Assembly (NCBI RefSeq): GCF_000002985.6
Contig: NC_003283.11
Coordinates: forward strand, 5,146,001-5,210,000
From: Caenorhabditis elegans
Lineage: Eukaryota; Nematoda; Chromadorea; Rhabditida; Rhabditidae
Length of the DNA: 64,000 nucleotides
Direction: 5' to 3'
Shown: in pieces, positions 11,761-22,382 of the stretch
How positions within the stretch are numbered: the stretch's first letter is position 1
Layout of the letters: every line of letters begins with the position of its first letter
Made by a program: the position numbers and the translations under genes
The notes under the pieces: generated by a model
Seen by the model: the letters and a program-made list of their open reading frames with translations, nothing else
The model's database searches: none
What the model was told of the DNA's origin: nothing

Positions 11761-12560
11761 GATTGTAATTTGCAGCCAACAGGAAATGAAAAAGTTAATG
11801 TTATGAATGAGAGAGAAATATCTGGAAAAATTGAAACTTTCTTGTCAGGCTCGAGTCACCTGGGCCGGTGGCGTTCAGCTACAATACAAACATAGTTTCT
11901 TTCACATTTCGCATAGATACAATTTATTTTTAAAAAATCCGTTAGGCTATTAACTAAATGTTTTTATACCTAATTTTTTAAACTTTGAAATGTGTTTCAA
12001 AGTGAGTTCAAAACTAAAATTTCAAACTCTAGAGATCCCGGAAGCTAGGAAATCCCAGAAGCGAGGCAGCAACCACTGTAGCTCTATACAATCAAATCGA
12101 AAAAATGTTCGGGTCTGAAAACCAACTTATGTCATGCATGACAAATCATGTAAATTAAATTAGAGTCGAAATTTGTCGTTCTTACATGTCTACGTGTCTA
12201 TGTGGTTCATTGATTCTTTTGATTTTCGATTAGCTAGAACGGTTCAAAAATTTAAACAAAATTAAAAGATAAATCTTATAAAAATAGATTGCTTATCGCT
12301 GTTTGCCCTTGAAAACTAGTTCTCATGTGCGAACCTTGCGTGAACAAGGTCATAGAGCAAACTCAAACAAGACCTCTCTTCTTTGCTTGCGCAATACTAC
12401 AATTTATTCCTGTATTAGCTCGGAGTTTTTTAGTGACTCGATAGCTTACTTGAAGCTTTAGGCGAACGCTTTTGCGCGCGGCCGCAAGAGAGAGTCACAT
12501 TTAGAAGAGGATCAGGAAATTAGGAACTGGAACCGGTTTACTGAGCAGCTGGAAAAGTCA
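11761..12560. other. Divergent intergenic region
   Basis: Lies between the 5' ends of srx copy B (-) and the first abu gene (+), so it should hold both promoters. It contains a NotI-like GCGGCCGC site near 12478-12485 and no coding frame worth reporting. Confidence 0.55.
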
Positions 12561-12568
12561 TATAAAAG
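12561..12568 (+). promoter_or_regulatory. TATA box of first abu gene
   Basis: TATAAAAG 55 bp before the ATG at 12623, with the same word at the matching place before the other three copies (15947-15954, 18815-18822, 48631-48638 on the minus strand). Strong TATA boxes fit highly expressed, timed genes. Confidence 0.75.
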
Positions 12569-12622
12569 AGAAGAACAGAGCTTCATTACCATCCGATTTC
12601 CTCGGTTCGAATCATTATTAAA

Positions 12623-13836
12623 ATGCGCTTTACTTCACTTTCTATTGCGTTCCTTGCATGTGCCCTTGTGGTATCTGGAAGTGCAATCCGTGAAAAGAGA
12701 CAGTGTGGATGTGCTCAGCCACAGCAGAGCCAATGCTCGTGCCAACAAGTTCAACAGACTCAGTCATGCTCGTGCCAATCTGCTCCAGTTCAACAACAAT
12801 CCCCATCCTGCTCATGCGCTCAGCCACAACAAACTCAACAAGTTCAGGTACAGTTCATTAACATATTCGCAAACCATTAAATCAAAAATTTTAGGTTCAA
12901 TCTACTCAATGCGCCCCAGCTTGCCAACAGAGCTGCCAACAGCAATGCCAGGCTTCTCCATCAGTGTCCCAGTGCCAGCCACAATGTCAGCAACAGTGCC
13001 AGGCTCAATGCACTCCAATGTACAACCCACCAACCACTACTACCACCACCCAAGCTCCAGTTGTCCAATACCAACAGTGCCAACCAGTATGCCAACAGCA
13101 ATGTCAATCTACCTGTGTTCAACAACAACAACCAGCAGCTCAATGTCAGCCACAATGCCAACAACAATGCAATGTTGCCTGTGATTCCCCATCCACTACC
13201 ACCCAGGCCCCACAAGTGATCCAAATCCAACTCGAGATCCAACAAGCTCAAGCTCAATGCCAACCACAGTGCCAGCAACAATGCCAATCTTCATGTGTCC
13301 AGCAACAGCAACAATCCAACCAGTGCGAGCCAGCTTGCAACACTCAATGCTCTGATATCTGCCAACAAACTGCTCAGGCTACCCAACAAGTCTACAACCA
13401 GAACATGAACCAGAACACCAACACTCAAATGTACAACCCATACAATACCAACACCAACCAGAACGCTAACTGCGCTCCAGCTTGCCAACCAGCCTGCGAC
13501 AACTCCTGCACTTCCCAGCAGACTCAGCCAATGTACCAACCATACGACACCACCACTGAAGCTCCAGCTCAAGTCATCCAGATTGTTCTCCAGACTTCTG
13601 TTGCTCAATCATCCCAATGTGCCCCACAATGCGAACAATCCTGCCAACAGCAATGTGTTCAGCAACAACAGCCAGCTGCCCAGTGCCAAACTGCCTGCCA
13701 ATCATCATGCTCTAACTCATGCCAAGCTGCTCAACCAGCAACTACTGCCTGCCAGCAGAGCCCACAACAGAGCTCCTGCTCTTGCCAAGCTAACTACTCT
13801 CCATGCGGAAATGGACAATGCTGCCGCAGAAAGTAA
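12623..13836 (+). CDS. abu-8: abu/pqn Gln/Cys-rich secreted protein, copy 1
   Basis: Two exons, 12623-12847 and 12895-13836, give 388 residues. It has a signal peptide (MRFTSLSIAFLACALVVSGS) and then a basic REKRQ site like a furin-type processing signal. The rest is built of Cys-Gln repeats such as CQPQCQQQC and CAPACQPACDNSC, spaced by Thr-rich linkers. This is the Caenorhabditis abu/pqn family, known as genes induced when the unfolded protein response is blocked and as components needed for pharyngeal cuticle; many regular cysteines suggest disulphide cross-linking outside the cell. A TATA box precedes it and AATAAA lies at 13889-13894. The symbol is inferred from resemblance to the C. elegans abu-6/7/8 cluster and may be swapped with copy 2. 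Confidence 0.88.
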
Positions 13837-13888
13837 TTTAATTGTTCCTGATTCTTGATTTTTGTATATACCGAAACAATTCAGTTTC

Positions 13889-13894
13889 AATAAA
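13889..13894 (+). terminator. Poly(A) signal of abu copy 1
   Basis: AATAAA about 50 bp after the stop codon. The inverted copy 2 has the same signal at 14620-14625 on the minus strand. Confidence 0.75.
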
Positions 13895-13910
13895 CGCATA
13901 ACTTTTTAAA

Positions 13911-14605
13911 CCTTCTCGCTTTAAAAATCTGACGTGACATAAAAATAACCAGAATAAACCAGTTGTTTTCGAAACACAACATGTTTATTTAAAAACTGTT
14001 AGCGTCTCTTCTTCGACTACATTTTTAGAAAATCTCATAAACATTTGTTCAGTTGGCATTGATACAGGTTTACGTATGTTCTATCTATTTCTGTACTCAT
14101 TGAAAAATGCTCTCATCAAAGAAATATTTATAGAAAAGTTAGATTTACAAGAATTTTCTAGCTCGCCAGCAGGAGTTTAGAAACTAGAGATTAAAAAAAA
14201 AAAGCTCACTGATGAAGTATTTTAAATTCAATTTAGTTTCAAATCGTTTAGGTTCACGACTTTACGTGTTTCACTACCACACTGTTCCTTCATTACGAAA
14301 AATGTAATACGACCTTAGAAGTTAAAATTTATTTTAGCTTACAATTAAAATTGCTACATACTTTTTCTGATAATACTTGCGAGTGATAACTTTATAGCGA
14401 TATATCAAAAATGTTTTCCATTTTCATTAAAATTAGTTTTACTTTTTTAGACAATCTGGTATCTTGATATGCAATACTCGTTACATTATTATTTCAGGCA
14501 TTCACTTTAATAATATTTCACTGTTTCCGATAGTAATGATTATGCTAGTTTGTGAACCACTTTTCATTATACAGTGAAAACTTTGAGATTCTGGAAGACA
14601 CTTTT
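13911..14605. other. Spacer between inverted abu genes
   Basis: AT-rich unique sequence between the converging 3' ends of abu copies 1 and 2. No frame or repeat was recognised. Confidence 0.6.
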
Positions 14606-14619
14606 TAAAAAGTTATGCG

Positions 14620-14625
14620 TTTATT
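14620..14625 (-). terminator. Poly(A) signal of abu copy 2
   Basis: AATAAA on the minus strand about 50 bp after the stop of copy 2, the mirror of the signal at 13889-13894. Confidence 0.75.
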
Positions 14626-14677
14626 GAAACTGAATTGTTTCGGTATATACAAAAATCAAGAATCAGGAACAATTAAA

Positions 14678-15892
14678 TTACTTTCTGCGGCAGCATTGTC
14701 CATTTCCGCATGGAGAGTAGTTAGCTTGGCAGGAGCAGGAGCTCTGTTGTGGGCTCTGTTGGCAGGCAGTAGTTGCTGGTTGAGCAGTTTGGCAGGAGTT
14801 AGAGCATGATGATTGGCAGGCAGTTTGGCACTGGGCAGCTGGCTGTTGTTGTTGAACACATTGCTGTTGGCAGGACTGTTCGCATTGTGGAGCACATTGG
14901 GATGATTGAGCAACAGAAGTCTGGAGAACAATCTGGATGACTTGAGCTGGAGCTTCAGTGGTGGTGTCGTATTGTTGGTACATTGGTTGAGTCTGCTGGG
15001 AAGTGCAGGAGTTGTCACAGGCTGGTTGGCAAGCTGGAGCGCAGTTAGCGTTCTGGCTGGTGTTGGTATTGTATGGGTTGTACATTTGGGTGTTGGTGTT
15101 CTGGTTCATGTTCTGGTTGTAGACTTGTTGGGTAGCCTGAGCAGTTTGTTGGCAGATATCAGAGCATTGAGTGTTGCAAGCTGGCTCGCACTGGTTGGAC
15201 TGTTGCTGTTGCTGGACACATGAAGATTGGCATTGTTGCTGGCACTGTGGTTGGCATTGAGCTTGAGCTTGTTGGATCTCGAGTTGGATTTGGATCACTT
15301 GTGGTGCCTGGGTGGTAGTGGATGGGGAATCACAGGCAACATTGCATTGTTGTTGGCATTGTGGCTGACATTGAGCTGCTGGTTGTTGTTGTTGAACACA
15401 GGTAGATTGACATTGCTGTTGGCATACTGGTTGGCACTGTTGGTATTGGACAACTGGAGCTTGGGTGGTGGTAGTAGTGGTTGGTGGGTTGTACATTGGA
15501 GTGCATTGAGCCTGGCACTGTTGCTGACATTGTGGCTGGCACTGGGACACGGATGGAGAAGCCTGGCATTGCTGTTGGCAGCTCTGTTGGCAAGCTGGGG
15601 CGCATTGAGTAGATTGAACCTAAAATCATTAATTTAGTAGTGTTTGAAATAAATGCATAAAAGGTACCTGAACTTGTTGAGTTTGTTGTGGCTGAGCGCA
15701 TGAGCAGGATGGGGATTGTTGTTGAACTGGAGCAGATTGGCACGAGCATGACTGAGTCTGTTGAACTTGTTGGCACGAGCATTGGCTCTGCTGTGGCTGA
15801 GCACATCCACACTGTCTCTTTTCACGGATCGCACTTCCAGATACCGCAAGGGCACATGCAAGGAAGGCAATGGCAAGTGAAGTAAAGCGCAT
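14678..15892 (-). CDS. abu-7: abu/pqn Gln/Cys-rich secreted protein, copy 2
   Basis: Two exons in sense order, 15892-15668 and 15619-14678, give 388 residues, the same length as copy 1. Only a few residues differ: Ser/Ala and Val/Ala in the signal peptide, Asn/Ser in the NTNQN segment, Pro/Gln in MYQPYD and Ala/Thr near the C-terminus. Features are the signal peptide, REKRQ site, about 60 regularly placed cysteines, and the C-terminal CGNGQCCRRK. The role is inferred from the family: a secreted, cross-linked, pharyngeal-cuticle-type protein linked to ER stress. It faces copy 1 tail to tail within the inverted repeat. The symbol is inferred from the cluster layout and could be swapped with copy 1. 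Confidence 0.88.
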
Positions 15893-15946
15893 TTTAGTAA
15901 TGATTCGAACCGAGAAAATCGGATGATAATGAAGCTCTGTTCTTCT

Positions 15947-15954
15947 CTTTTATA
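15947..15954 (-). promoter_or_regulatory. TATA box of abu copy 2
   Basis: TATAAAAG on the minus strand, 55 bp before the ATG at 15892, inside the conserved arm of the inverted repeat. Confidence 0.72.
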
Positions 15955-15960
15955 CTACTT

Positions 15961-16695
15961 TCCCATACCCCCACCCTCTGTACCAGACCTGAAACTTCTT
16001 GATTTCCGCTCTTCCGTTCACTTTTCGTCTATGTGTCTCTCATTCTCTTTCCGGCCAAACTGTTTGCCTTATAAAAAAGTGTTCGTGTAAAAAAAGGTGC
16101 GGTGAGCATTAGAATAAACTCTCTAATCAAACAAACGTGTGTCGAGGAAAAAGGTGAAAACTGGTATGTTGCAAATTGGAAACTTTAATTTTGGAATGTG
16201 ATGTTCCTTGATCTACATTATGTTACGGAATCGTTTATCTGAAGTGAATTTTTAACGCTGTTTTGTTTTCTTAAAGTTTCGGAAATATTTTATTTTAGGT
16301 TTTATTCAGCTTGCGGCCTTCCTTCAAATCTATACTGCTATGGAAATTTTGAAATTATTGTATCTTTTTTTATTCTATCGGTGGCGAACTATACCTCTTT
16401 TTATTTAAAATTTACAAATGACTGGTTATGAAGTTGAGACAAGTGAGCGTTTAGTTTCTAACTGACAACTTGTTATATCGTGCTGCAATTTGACAGCTTG
16501 GGAAGAATGTAGACAACAAATGTGTTATTTGCCAAATTTGAGAAAATACGTGTTCTAGAAAAATAATTTTCGATTTGAAAAATACTTAAATTATTTTGAA
16601 ATTTTAGTTTCTCATTTTAATTTGGTTGAACATAATTTGTTATCCTCTCTTGTTCTTATTTGTATGCAATTTCTGAAATTTGAAATTTGGAAAGT
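15961..16695. other. Intergenic, no gene seen
   Basis: Upstream region of abu copy 2 and the 3' flank of a gene fragment. AT-rich; no coding frame or repeat was recognised. Confidence 0.55.
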
Positions 16696-17141
16696 TTAAA
16701 CGTAATGCAACTTTAATAAATACGCTATCAAATTATTTCCCGGAAGATTAATATGTTTATCAGGTTGATAGGGCGTTCGATGAATATGACACAAAAAATG
16801 TTTAGTTGTATCTGCTAGAAACTGTTTCAGAAGATATTTGTCAGTCTCATTATTTGTTAAACTCGAAATTTCTCTGATTACTGTAGAACCTTTCAACAGT
16901 AAACTCGTATAAGCTTGTATGAACGAATTAAACTCGTTTTAAAAATAGTATCGTGAAAGTGTTCACCATATCTCTCCAGCTGATCGGCGTAACTTTTTGA
17001 TCTATTCGTAATATTTGTTTGCCCCGTCGGCAATTGTGCAAAGATCATTTTCCCACCCGAAAAGAGGCTCTTCACGCTTACGAGCTGTTTCTGCGCCCAC
17101 TCCAACTGATCAAAACTAGAGAACAATAGATTAATCATCAC
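16696..17141 (-). pseudogene. Orphan coding fragment, unrecognised
   Basis: Two overlapping minus-strand frames look like one protein piece broken by a frame change. The first runs SFDQLEWAQKQLVSVKSLFS... to EHFHDTIFKTSL, possibly after an acceptor (TTCTCTAG) near 17119. The second continues LLKGSTVIREISSLTNNETD... to the stop at 16696. Between them, at about 16906-16943, a 29-base segment is bounded by two copies of ACGAGTTTA, and ignoring one copy plus the segment between them would leave the frame open. No upstream exons were found and no family was recognised. It may be a remnant left by rearrangements around the abu genes. Confidence 0.35.
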
Positions 17142-17278
17142 GTTTTCTGATTTCTGTTTATTCGATTACGTGTAAAGTATGTATATCATTAATTTGAAGA
17201 ACAAAACATTCGAATTAGATTGGTACAGGTCTATCAACATTTTTTTGTCTATTATTGTATACTGTAGAATAATTGAAA

Positions 17279-17395
17279 ATGATTTATTTATCATATAGTC
17301 AAAGAAAAAATGGTGTTCGAAATATACAAAAAAGATTTTGAGCAACAATGGACTATTGATACCCATAAATCTTCGATCGATCGATTCGGTCTTTC
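17279..17395 (-). repeat. 3' flank shared by abu copies 3 and 4
   Basis: The stretch after the stop of copy 3, including AAATATACAAAAAAGATTTT and the GATCGATCGA run, recurs after copy 4 (about 47000-47138). Copies 1 and 2 lack it, so copies 3 and 4 form one lineage for their 3' ends. Confidence 0.8.
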
Positions 17396-18759
17396 TTACT
17401 TTCTGCGGCAGCATTGTCCATTTCCGCATGGAGAGTAGTTAGCTTGGCAGGAGCAGGAGCTCTGTTGTGGGCTCTGTTGGCAGGCAGTAGTTGCTGGTTG
17501 AGCAGTTTGGCAGGAGTTAGAGCATGATGATTGGCAGGCAGTTTGGCACTGAGCAGCTGGCTGTTGTTGCTGAACACATTGCTGTTGGCAGGACTGTTCG
17601 CATTGTGGAGCACATTGGGATGATTGAGCAACAGAAGTCTGGAGAACAATCTGGATGACTTGAGCTGGAGCTTCAGTGGTGGTGTCGTATGGTTGGTACA
17701 TTGGTTGAGTCTGCTGGGATGTGCAGGAGTTGTCACAAGCTGGTTGGCAAGCTGGAGCGCAGTTGGCAGATCCTTGGTTGTTGTATGGATCGTACATTGG
17801 AGCGGCAGTGGTTTGCTGGACTTGGTAAGTTGGCTGGGCTTGTTGGTACACTGGCTGGGCCTGTTGGGATGTGCAGGAGTTGTCGCAGGCTGGTTGGCAA
17901 GCTGGAGCGCAGTTAGCGTTCTGGTTGGTGTTGGTATTGTATGGGTTGTACATTTGGGTGTTGGTGTTCTGGTTCATGTTCTGGTTGTAGACTTGTTGGG
18001 TAGCCTGAGCAGTTTGTTGGCAGATATCAGAACATTGAGTGTTGCAGGCTGGCTCACATTGGGTCGATGGCTGTTGTTGCTGGACACATGAGGACTGGCA
18101 TTGTTGCTGGCACTGTGGTTGGCATTGAGCTTGAGCTTGTTGGATCTCAAGTTGAATTTGAATCACTTGTGGGGCCTGGGTGGTGGTGGATGGGGAATCA
18201 CAGGCAACATTGCATTGTTGTTGGCATTGTGGCTGACATTGAGCTGCTGGTTGTTGTTGTTGAACACAGGTAGATTGACATTGCTGTTGGCATACTGGTT
18301 GGCACTGTTGGTATTGGACAACTGGAGCTTGGGTGGTGGTAGTAGTGGTTGGTGGGTTGTACATTGGAGTGCATTGAGCCTGGCACTGTTGCTGACATTG
18401 TGGCTGGCACTGGGACACTGATGGAGAAGCCTGGCATTGCTGTTGGCAGCTCTGTTGGCAAGCTGGGGCGCATTGAGTAGATTGAACCTAAAATTTTTGA
18501 TTTAATGGTTTGCGAATATGTTAATGAACTGTACCTGAACTTGTTGAGTTTGTTGTGGCTGAGCGCATGAGCAGGATGGGGATTGTTGTTGAACTGGAGC
18601 AGATTGGCACGAGCATGACTGAGTCTGTTGAACTTGTTGGCACGAGCATTGGCTCTGCTGTGGCTGAGCACATCCACACTGTCTCTTTTCACGGATTACA
18701 CTTCCAGATACCACAAGGGCACATGCAAGGAAGGCAATGGCAAGTGAAGTAAAGCGCAT
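17396..18759 (-). CDS. abu-6: abu/pqn Gln/Cys-rich secreted protein, copy 3
   Basis: Two exons in sense order, 18759-18535 and 18487-17396, give 438 residues. The layout is that of copies 1 and 2: signal peptide, REKRQ, then Cys-Gln repeats. It has one extra internal module of about 50 residues (QQAQPVYQQAQPTYQVQQTT, then APMYDPYNNQGSANCAPAC) that repeats the CAPACQPACDNSC unit. The promoter differs from copies 1 and 2 beyond about 40 bp, though TATATAAAAG is present at 18815-18824. Its 3' flank matches copy 4 instead of copies 1 and 2, so the gene looks mosaic. The symbol is inferred from the resemblance to the C. elegans cluster. Confidence 0.87.
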
Positions 18760-18814
18760 TTTAGTAATGATTCGAACAGAGGAAATCGGATGGTTAAACT
18801 ATCTTGCAGACTCA

Positions 18815-18824
18815 CTTTTATATA
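18815..18824 (-). promoter_or_regulatory. TATA box of abu copy 3
   Basis: TATATAAAAG on the minus strand, 56 bp before the ATG at 18759. Confidence 0.7.
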
Positions 18825-19725
18825 CTGATTTCTAACTCTTTTTCATTTTCCGCCCTCTTTCCGCCGAGCAAACATTCCAAAGCGTTGGTAAAAAACTTCC
18901 GTTCAACTGGTGCATGTGCATCGAAACTTTTAAAACACTTGAGTAAACGGAAAATCGTCTGGCATTCGTTTGGAATCTGCCTAGTTTGCGTTAATAATGG
19001 CCTCAATACGCGCAAAAGAATTGTGATTCAAATATTAATAACCTGCACAATTTTAGTCGTGATTATTGTGCTTTGAAGTATGCACTGTTCGTCTGTGGGT
19101 ATATTTTTTAAAGGTAGAGTAGCGCCAGCGAGAAAACTAGAGCACATGTTATTGTAAGGTTACTAGAAGGAAGTGTTTTTTTTTGAAAAAGTATAGACAT
19201 TGACGTCTCTCAATGTTTTCTTTAATATTAATTAAAATTGTTTTTCATTTTGAAAGTTTTAAAATCAAATTTCTACGTGGCAAAGCGCGTACTCCGATTA
19301 CCGTATATTTCTGGAAAAAATTCTGAAAATGGTTGTGACAAAAATATACTATTGTAAAATTTAATGGCACACAGTTATCAAATGTATGACAATAACATCA
19401 AATAAAATACGCAATAGGATTCAAATATGTGAAAACAAAAAAATCATAACCAAAAACCAACAGCTAATTAGCACTGGTATTTTGCTAATTAGCAATACTC
19501 AGCGTAGCTATGTATGACTCAATCTTGTCTCAGTTATTCTGACTGATGTTCGAAAAAAAAGCGACTATTTACTTGTCATATTTCAATTTATTCAATCAAG
19601 TGGTCTTACATTTTCAAATTAATATAATTTGTTTGAACCACCTGGCATCGACAACATTTTGAATGAGTTCATATATGAAATGTCATATATGAACATGTCA
19701 TATATGAAATGTTCAGTCTAAGGCC
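18825..19725. other. Intergenic with a dispersed repeat fragment
   Basis: Contains near 19110 the word AAAGGTGGAGTAGCGCCAGC, a copy of the short repeat also seen inside the hAT element (about 3219) and at 49538. A run at 19668-19710 repeats CATATATGAA three times. No gene was recognised. Confidence 0.5.
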
Positions 19726-21241
19726 ATGGCTCAACAAGACATGTCGTTTTGTAGTCAAATTGAGGTTTTTTATCCAAATATTCAAACATCAACGGCCCTG
19801 TTTCTATGTCGGATTGCTGATGGATTGGGGTTTGTTTTATTCGTTTTTAATATTCATTTGTGTTTTGGAATGTGCCGAAATTACCAAATTTCAAAGAGAA
19901 AATTATCATAAAATTTTAACGTTTCGATCGCTGTACAGTTTGGTATATTGAGACTATTTTCTGTCTTTTTCAAAAAAAAACTCACAGATACGATTCCGCC
20001 TTTGATTGGTTCAAGATAAAGTTGTAGAGACAAACGTTTTTTTTTTTTTGGAATAACCGGAAAACCCAAAAAAAGGGTGAAATTTAAAAAGATTTATTTC
20101 AGAGCTTATTACAACACAGTATTCGAAAATGAATCTCGAGTAGCAGCTGTGAGCTTTTCAATAAACCTATTCCATTTTATAATTCTCACCAGAAAACCGA
20201 TGATAAACTCATCTGTCAACATCATTATGGCTGCAATTGCATTTTTCGATATTTGCACTTTATTATATGAAATGCAACTAATTGTTCAATCCATTATTTT
20301 TCTATACACCCATTGTTTCCAATCAGGCTCATATGCATGGGTTCTTTTTAACTTAGTGCTGGAAGCTCTGAGAGATTATTCACGACGTTGTTCCACTTGG
20401 CTCTGCTTATCAATAGCTTTACTTAGAATTCTTGTCATGAAAAATCCTCTTAATCAAAAGTATATGAGGCTGGTTAACCCTATTGGAGCGTTTTATGCAA
20501 TATCTATAATGGTTTTAGTTAACGTTCCTATCACTGTGTTTAATTTGATGAAATATACAATTAAGGGAATCATACGAAAAAGCTTATGCTTTCCAAATGG
20601 AAGAGTAACATATTATATGGATTTTGTCGAAGCGTTTACAAATAATGATGGGGCTCTTCTTAAAGTCGCTACGACAAGCAATGCAATTATGACGAATGTA
20701 CTAATTTTCTTTTCTTTCTCGAGTTTTTTAAAAGATTACAAATTTTAATTTTCAGATTATTCCATGCTTTGTATATCCTATTTTCACACTTTTTCTTGTG
20801 TCAGAACTCAAAAAAGTGAATAAAAATAGACAAAGCCTATCATCTACGAAGAACTCGACCGAATCACAGAAGACAACTCGTTTAGTTCTACTCCTCACGG
20901 CAATGTTTTTCATTGCCGAGTTTCCACTTGGCGTGAGCACGTTTCTGACTTATTTGTTTTATGACATTCAAGGAATATTGTAAGTTAAGTCGAAAATTAC
21001 TATTTTGGTAGTATATCATTTCAGTGTAATTATACGTTTCTGTGAGTTTTTGTTCAGCGTGATTCTCTATGCGAATTTTTCAAGTCATTTTATCATTTGT
21101 TTGTTAATGTCCTCTCAATATAGAGAATGCGCTATGAAATTTATTTTTTGTGGATTTTCTCCCAAAAAAGCTTTGACCAGACTGACGACAACTCAGAATA
21201 ACTCCCGGAGATGGGCTACGGCTACAACAAAACTATCATAA
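19726..21241 (+). CDS. Serpentine chemoreceptor, class W (srw)
   Basis: Firm exons are 20103-20697, 20756-20979 and 21025-21241, joined in frame. The product is a seven-transmembrane receptor of the SRW class (related to FMRFamide-type peptide receptors). Marks are INLFHFIILTRKPM at TM1, RRCSTWLCLSIALLRILVM at TM3, IIPCFVYPIFTLFLVSELKK at TM5, and the ICLLMSSQYRECAMKFIFCG end of TM7. The exon at 20103 needs two bases from an upstream exon. A possible first exon is 19726-19829 (MAQQDMSFCSQIEVFYPNIQ), giving 379 residues, but its donor (GTTTGT) is weak, so the start is uncertain. No lesion was found in the core. Confidence 0.8.
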
Positions 21242-21369
21242 TGTATTGGACCGACTGTTCAATAACCCATAAATAAAAAAATCGTAGAAAATTTCTGAAA
21301 CAATTGTGAAAGTGCACTTACTACCAAATTATTTCAGCGTCTCTGCAAATGTCTATATATTTTATTTTA
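21242..21369. other. srw 3' flank
   Basis: Short AT-rich sequence with ATAAATAAA (21270-21278) that probably supplies the srw poly(A) signal. Confidence 0.5.
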
Positions 21370-21608
21370 TTCGGCAAAATTGCCGTGCGTAACAAACTTT
21401 GAAAATGTGATATTTTTGCTGTGTTTGAAGTTCCAGGTGGTGTGTCTGCTTAAACATAAAAATAACATCAAAAAATTTGTGTTCTTTCACTACATTTTTG
21501 GGGACAAAATCAATACTTTTGGTCAAAATTGCATTGTCAAATTTTGGTGTGCGCGGCAAATTTCGAAATTTGCCGAGCTCGGCAAGTTCGGCAAGTTCGG
21601 CAAATCGA
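21370..21608. repeat. Palindromic GGCAAATTTGCCG-type repeat
   Basis: Starts with TTCGGCAAAATTGCCGTGCG and ends with TGCGCGGCAAATTTCG followed by GCCGAGCTCGGC and two GGCAAGTTCGGCAAG-like units. These words are self-complementary and typical of a dispersed Caenorhabditis repeat. It separates the srw gene from a copy of its own last exon. Confidence 0.65.
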
Positions 21609-21759
21609 CTTTATCATTTGTTTGTTAATGTCTTCTCAGTATAGAGAATGCGTTATGAATTTGGTTCTTTGTGGATGTTCTCCCAAAAAAACTTTGCCCA
21701 GACTGGCTTTAATGCAGAACGACTCTCAAAAATGGGCGACTACAACAAGACTAACGTGA
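21609..21759 (+). pseudogene. Duplicated 3' end of the srw gene
   Basis: Encodes SFVCLLMSSQYRECVMNLVL, then CGCSPKKTLPRLALMQNDSQKWATTTRLT and a stop. It aligns along its length with the last part of the srw exon at 21100-21241 and keeps the frame and stop. The rest of the receptor is missing and a repeat precedes it, so it is a fragment left by a partial tandem duplication. An alternative 3' exon is conceivable, but no acceptor at the right place was seen. Confidence 0.7.
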
Positions 21760-22382
21760 TTTGATGGAACGATCCGACTTTTGAATAACCCAAATGTGTA
21801 ATAAAATTTCTTAAAAAATCCAAGAGGTACGAATATGTATATTTCATGTTTTGTATTCTCTGTCGTCTCTCGAATTTTATTTTTGTGTATAAATGAAATA
21901 AAAAAGAGACCAATAGGTTTAGCGCGTGCGAACGACTGGTTTTTTGATGATCAGTCAGAATAAACAAAACAATACCAATTTCAACGGCTAGAAAAATAAT
22001 TAGGTAAGCGCCACCCTGAAAAAGATCAGAAAAAAACTAGAAAAAGTTTTTCAAGTGTCCAAAGAAAAAACAAAAAATACAAATTCGTTTGGTCTATTTA
22101 GCTTGATGTCGAATGGGTTGTAACTCGTTATAAAAACTGACAATGGCATGAAAATGTGTTCACCCACTTCAGTTAACTTTTTATTAATTACGATGTAAAT
22201 CAAATCAAAAATCAGGATTAATCAATTGAATTTTTTTGCTAACTCAAAGCTTCTTTCTCTTTATTTAAAAAAAAACAGTGTTCTTTTAGATATATAAATA
22301 TTCATATTAGGTAGCATTTAGTGCACTTGATCAGTTACATTTTTTTCGTCAAGAAACAATATACATATGATATATGTGTCAT
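21760..22382. other. Intergenic, no gene seen
   Basis: AT-rich sequence between the srw fragment and the converging 3' end of the next receptor. No coding frame or repeat was recognised. Confidence 0.55.

Larger units (their letters stand above)
12555..15960. repeat. Long inverted repeat containing two abu genes tail to tail
   Basis: Arms of about 1.35 kb (12555-13910 and 14606-15960) carry whole genes from the TATA box to just past the poly(A) signal, separated by about 700 bp of unrelated sequence. The encoded proteins differ at only about five positions. Identity stops abruptly at both ends, just upstream of the TATA box and after ACTTTTTAAA beyond the poly(A) signal, suggesting gene conversion or a recent inverted duplication. 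Confidence 0.88.

Noticed and set aside
12961-13608. Leu/Val-rich minus-strand frames opposite abu copy 1 (and equivalents at copies 2-4)
   Set aside because: They are the mirror of Gln/Cys-rich coding repeats (CAA/CAG read backwards as TTG/CTG). All four copies show them, and there are no gene signals.
18804-19076. 90-codon plus-strand frame upstream of abu copy 3
   Set aside because: Overlaps the abu promoter on the opposite strand and has no recognisable features.
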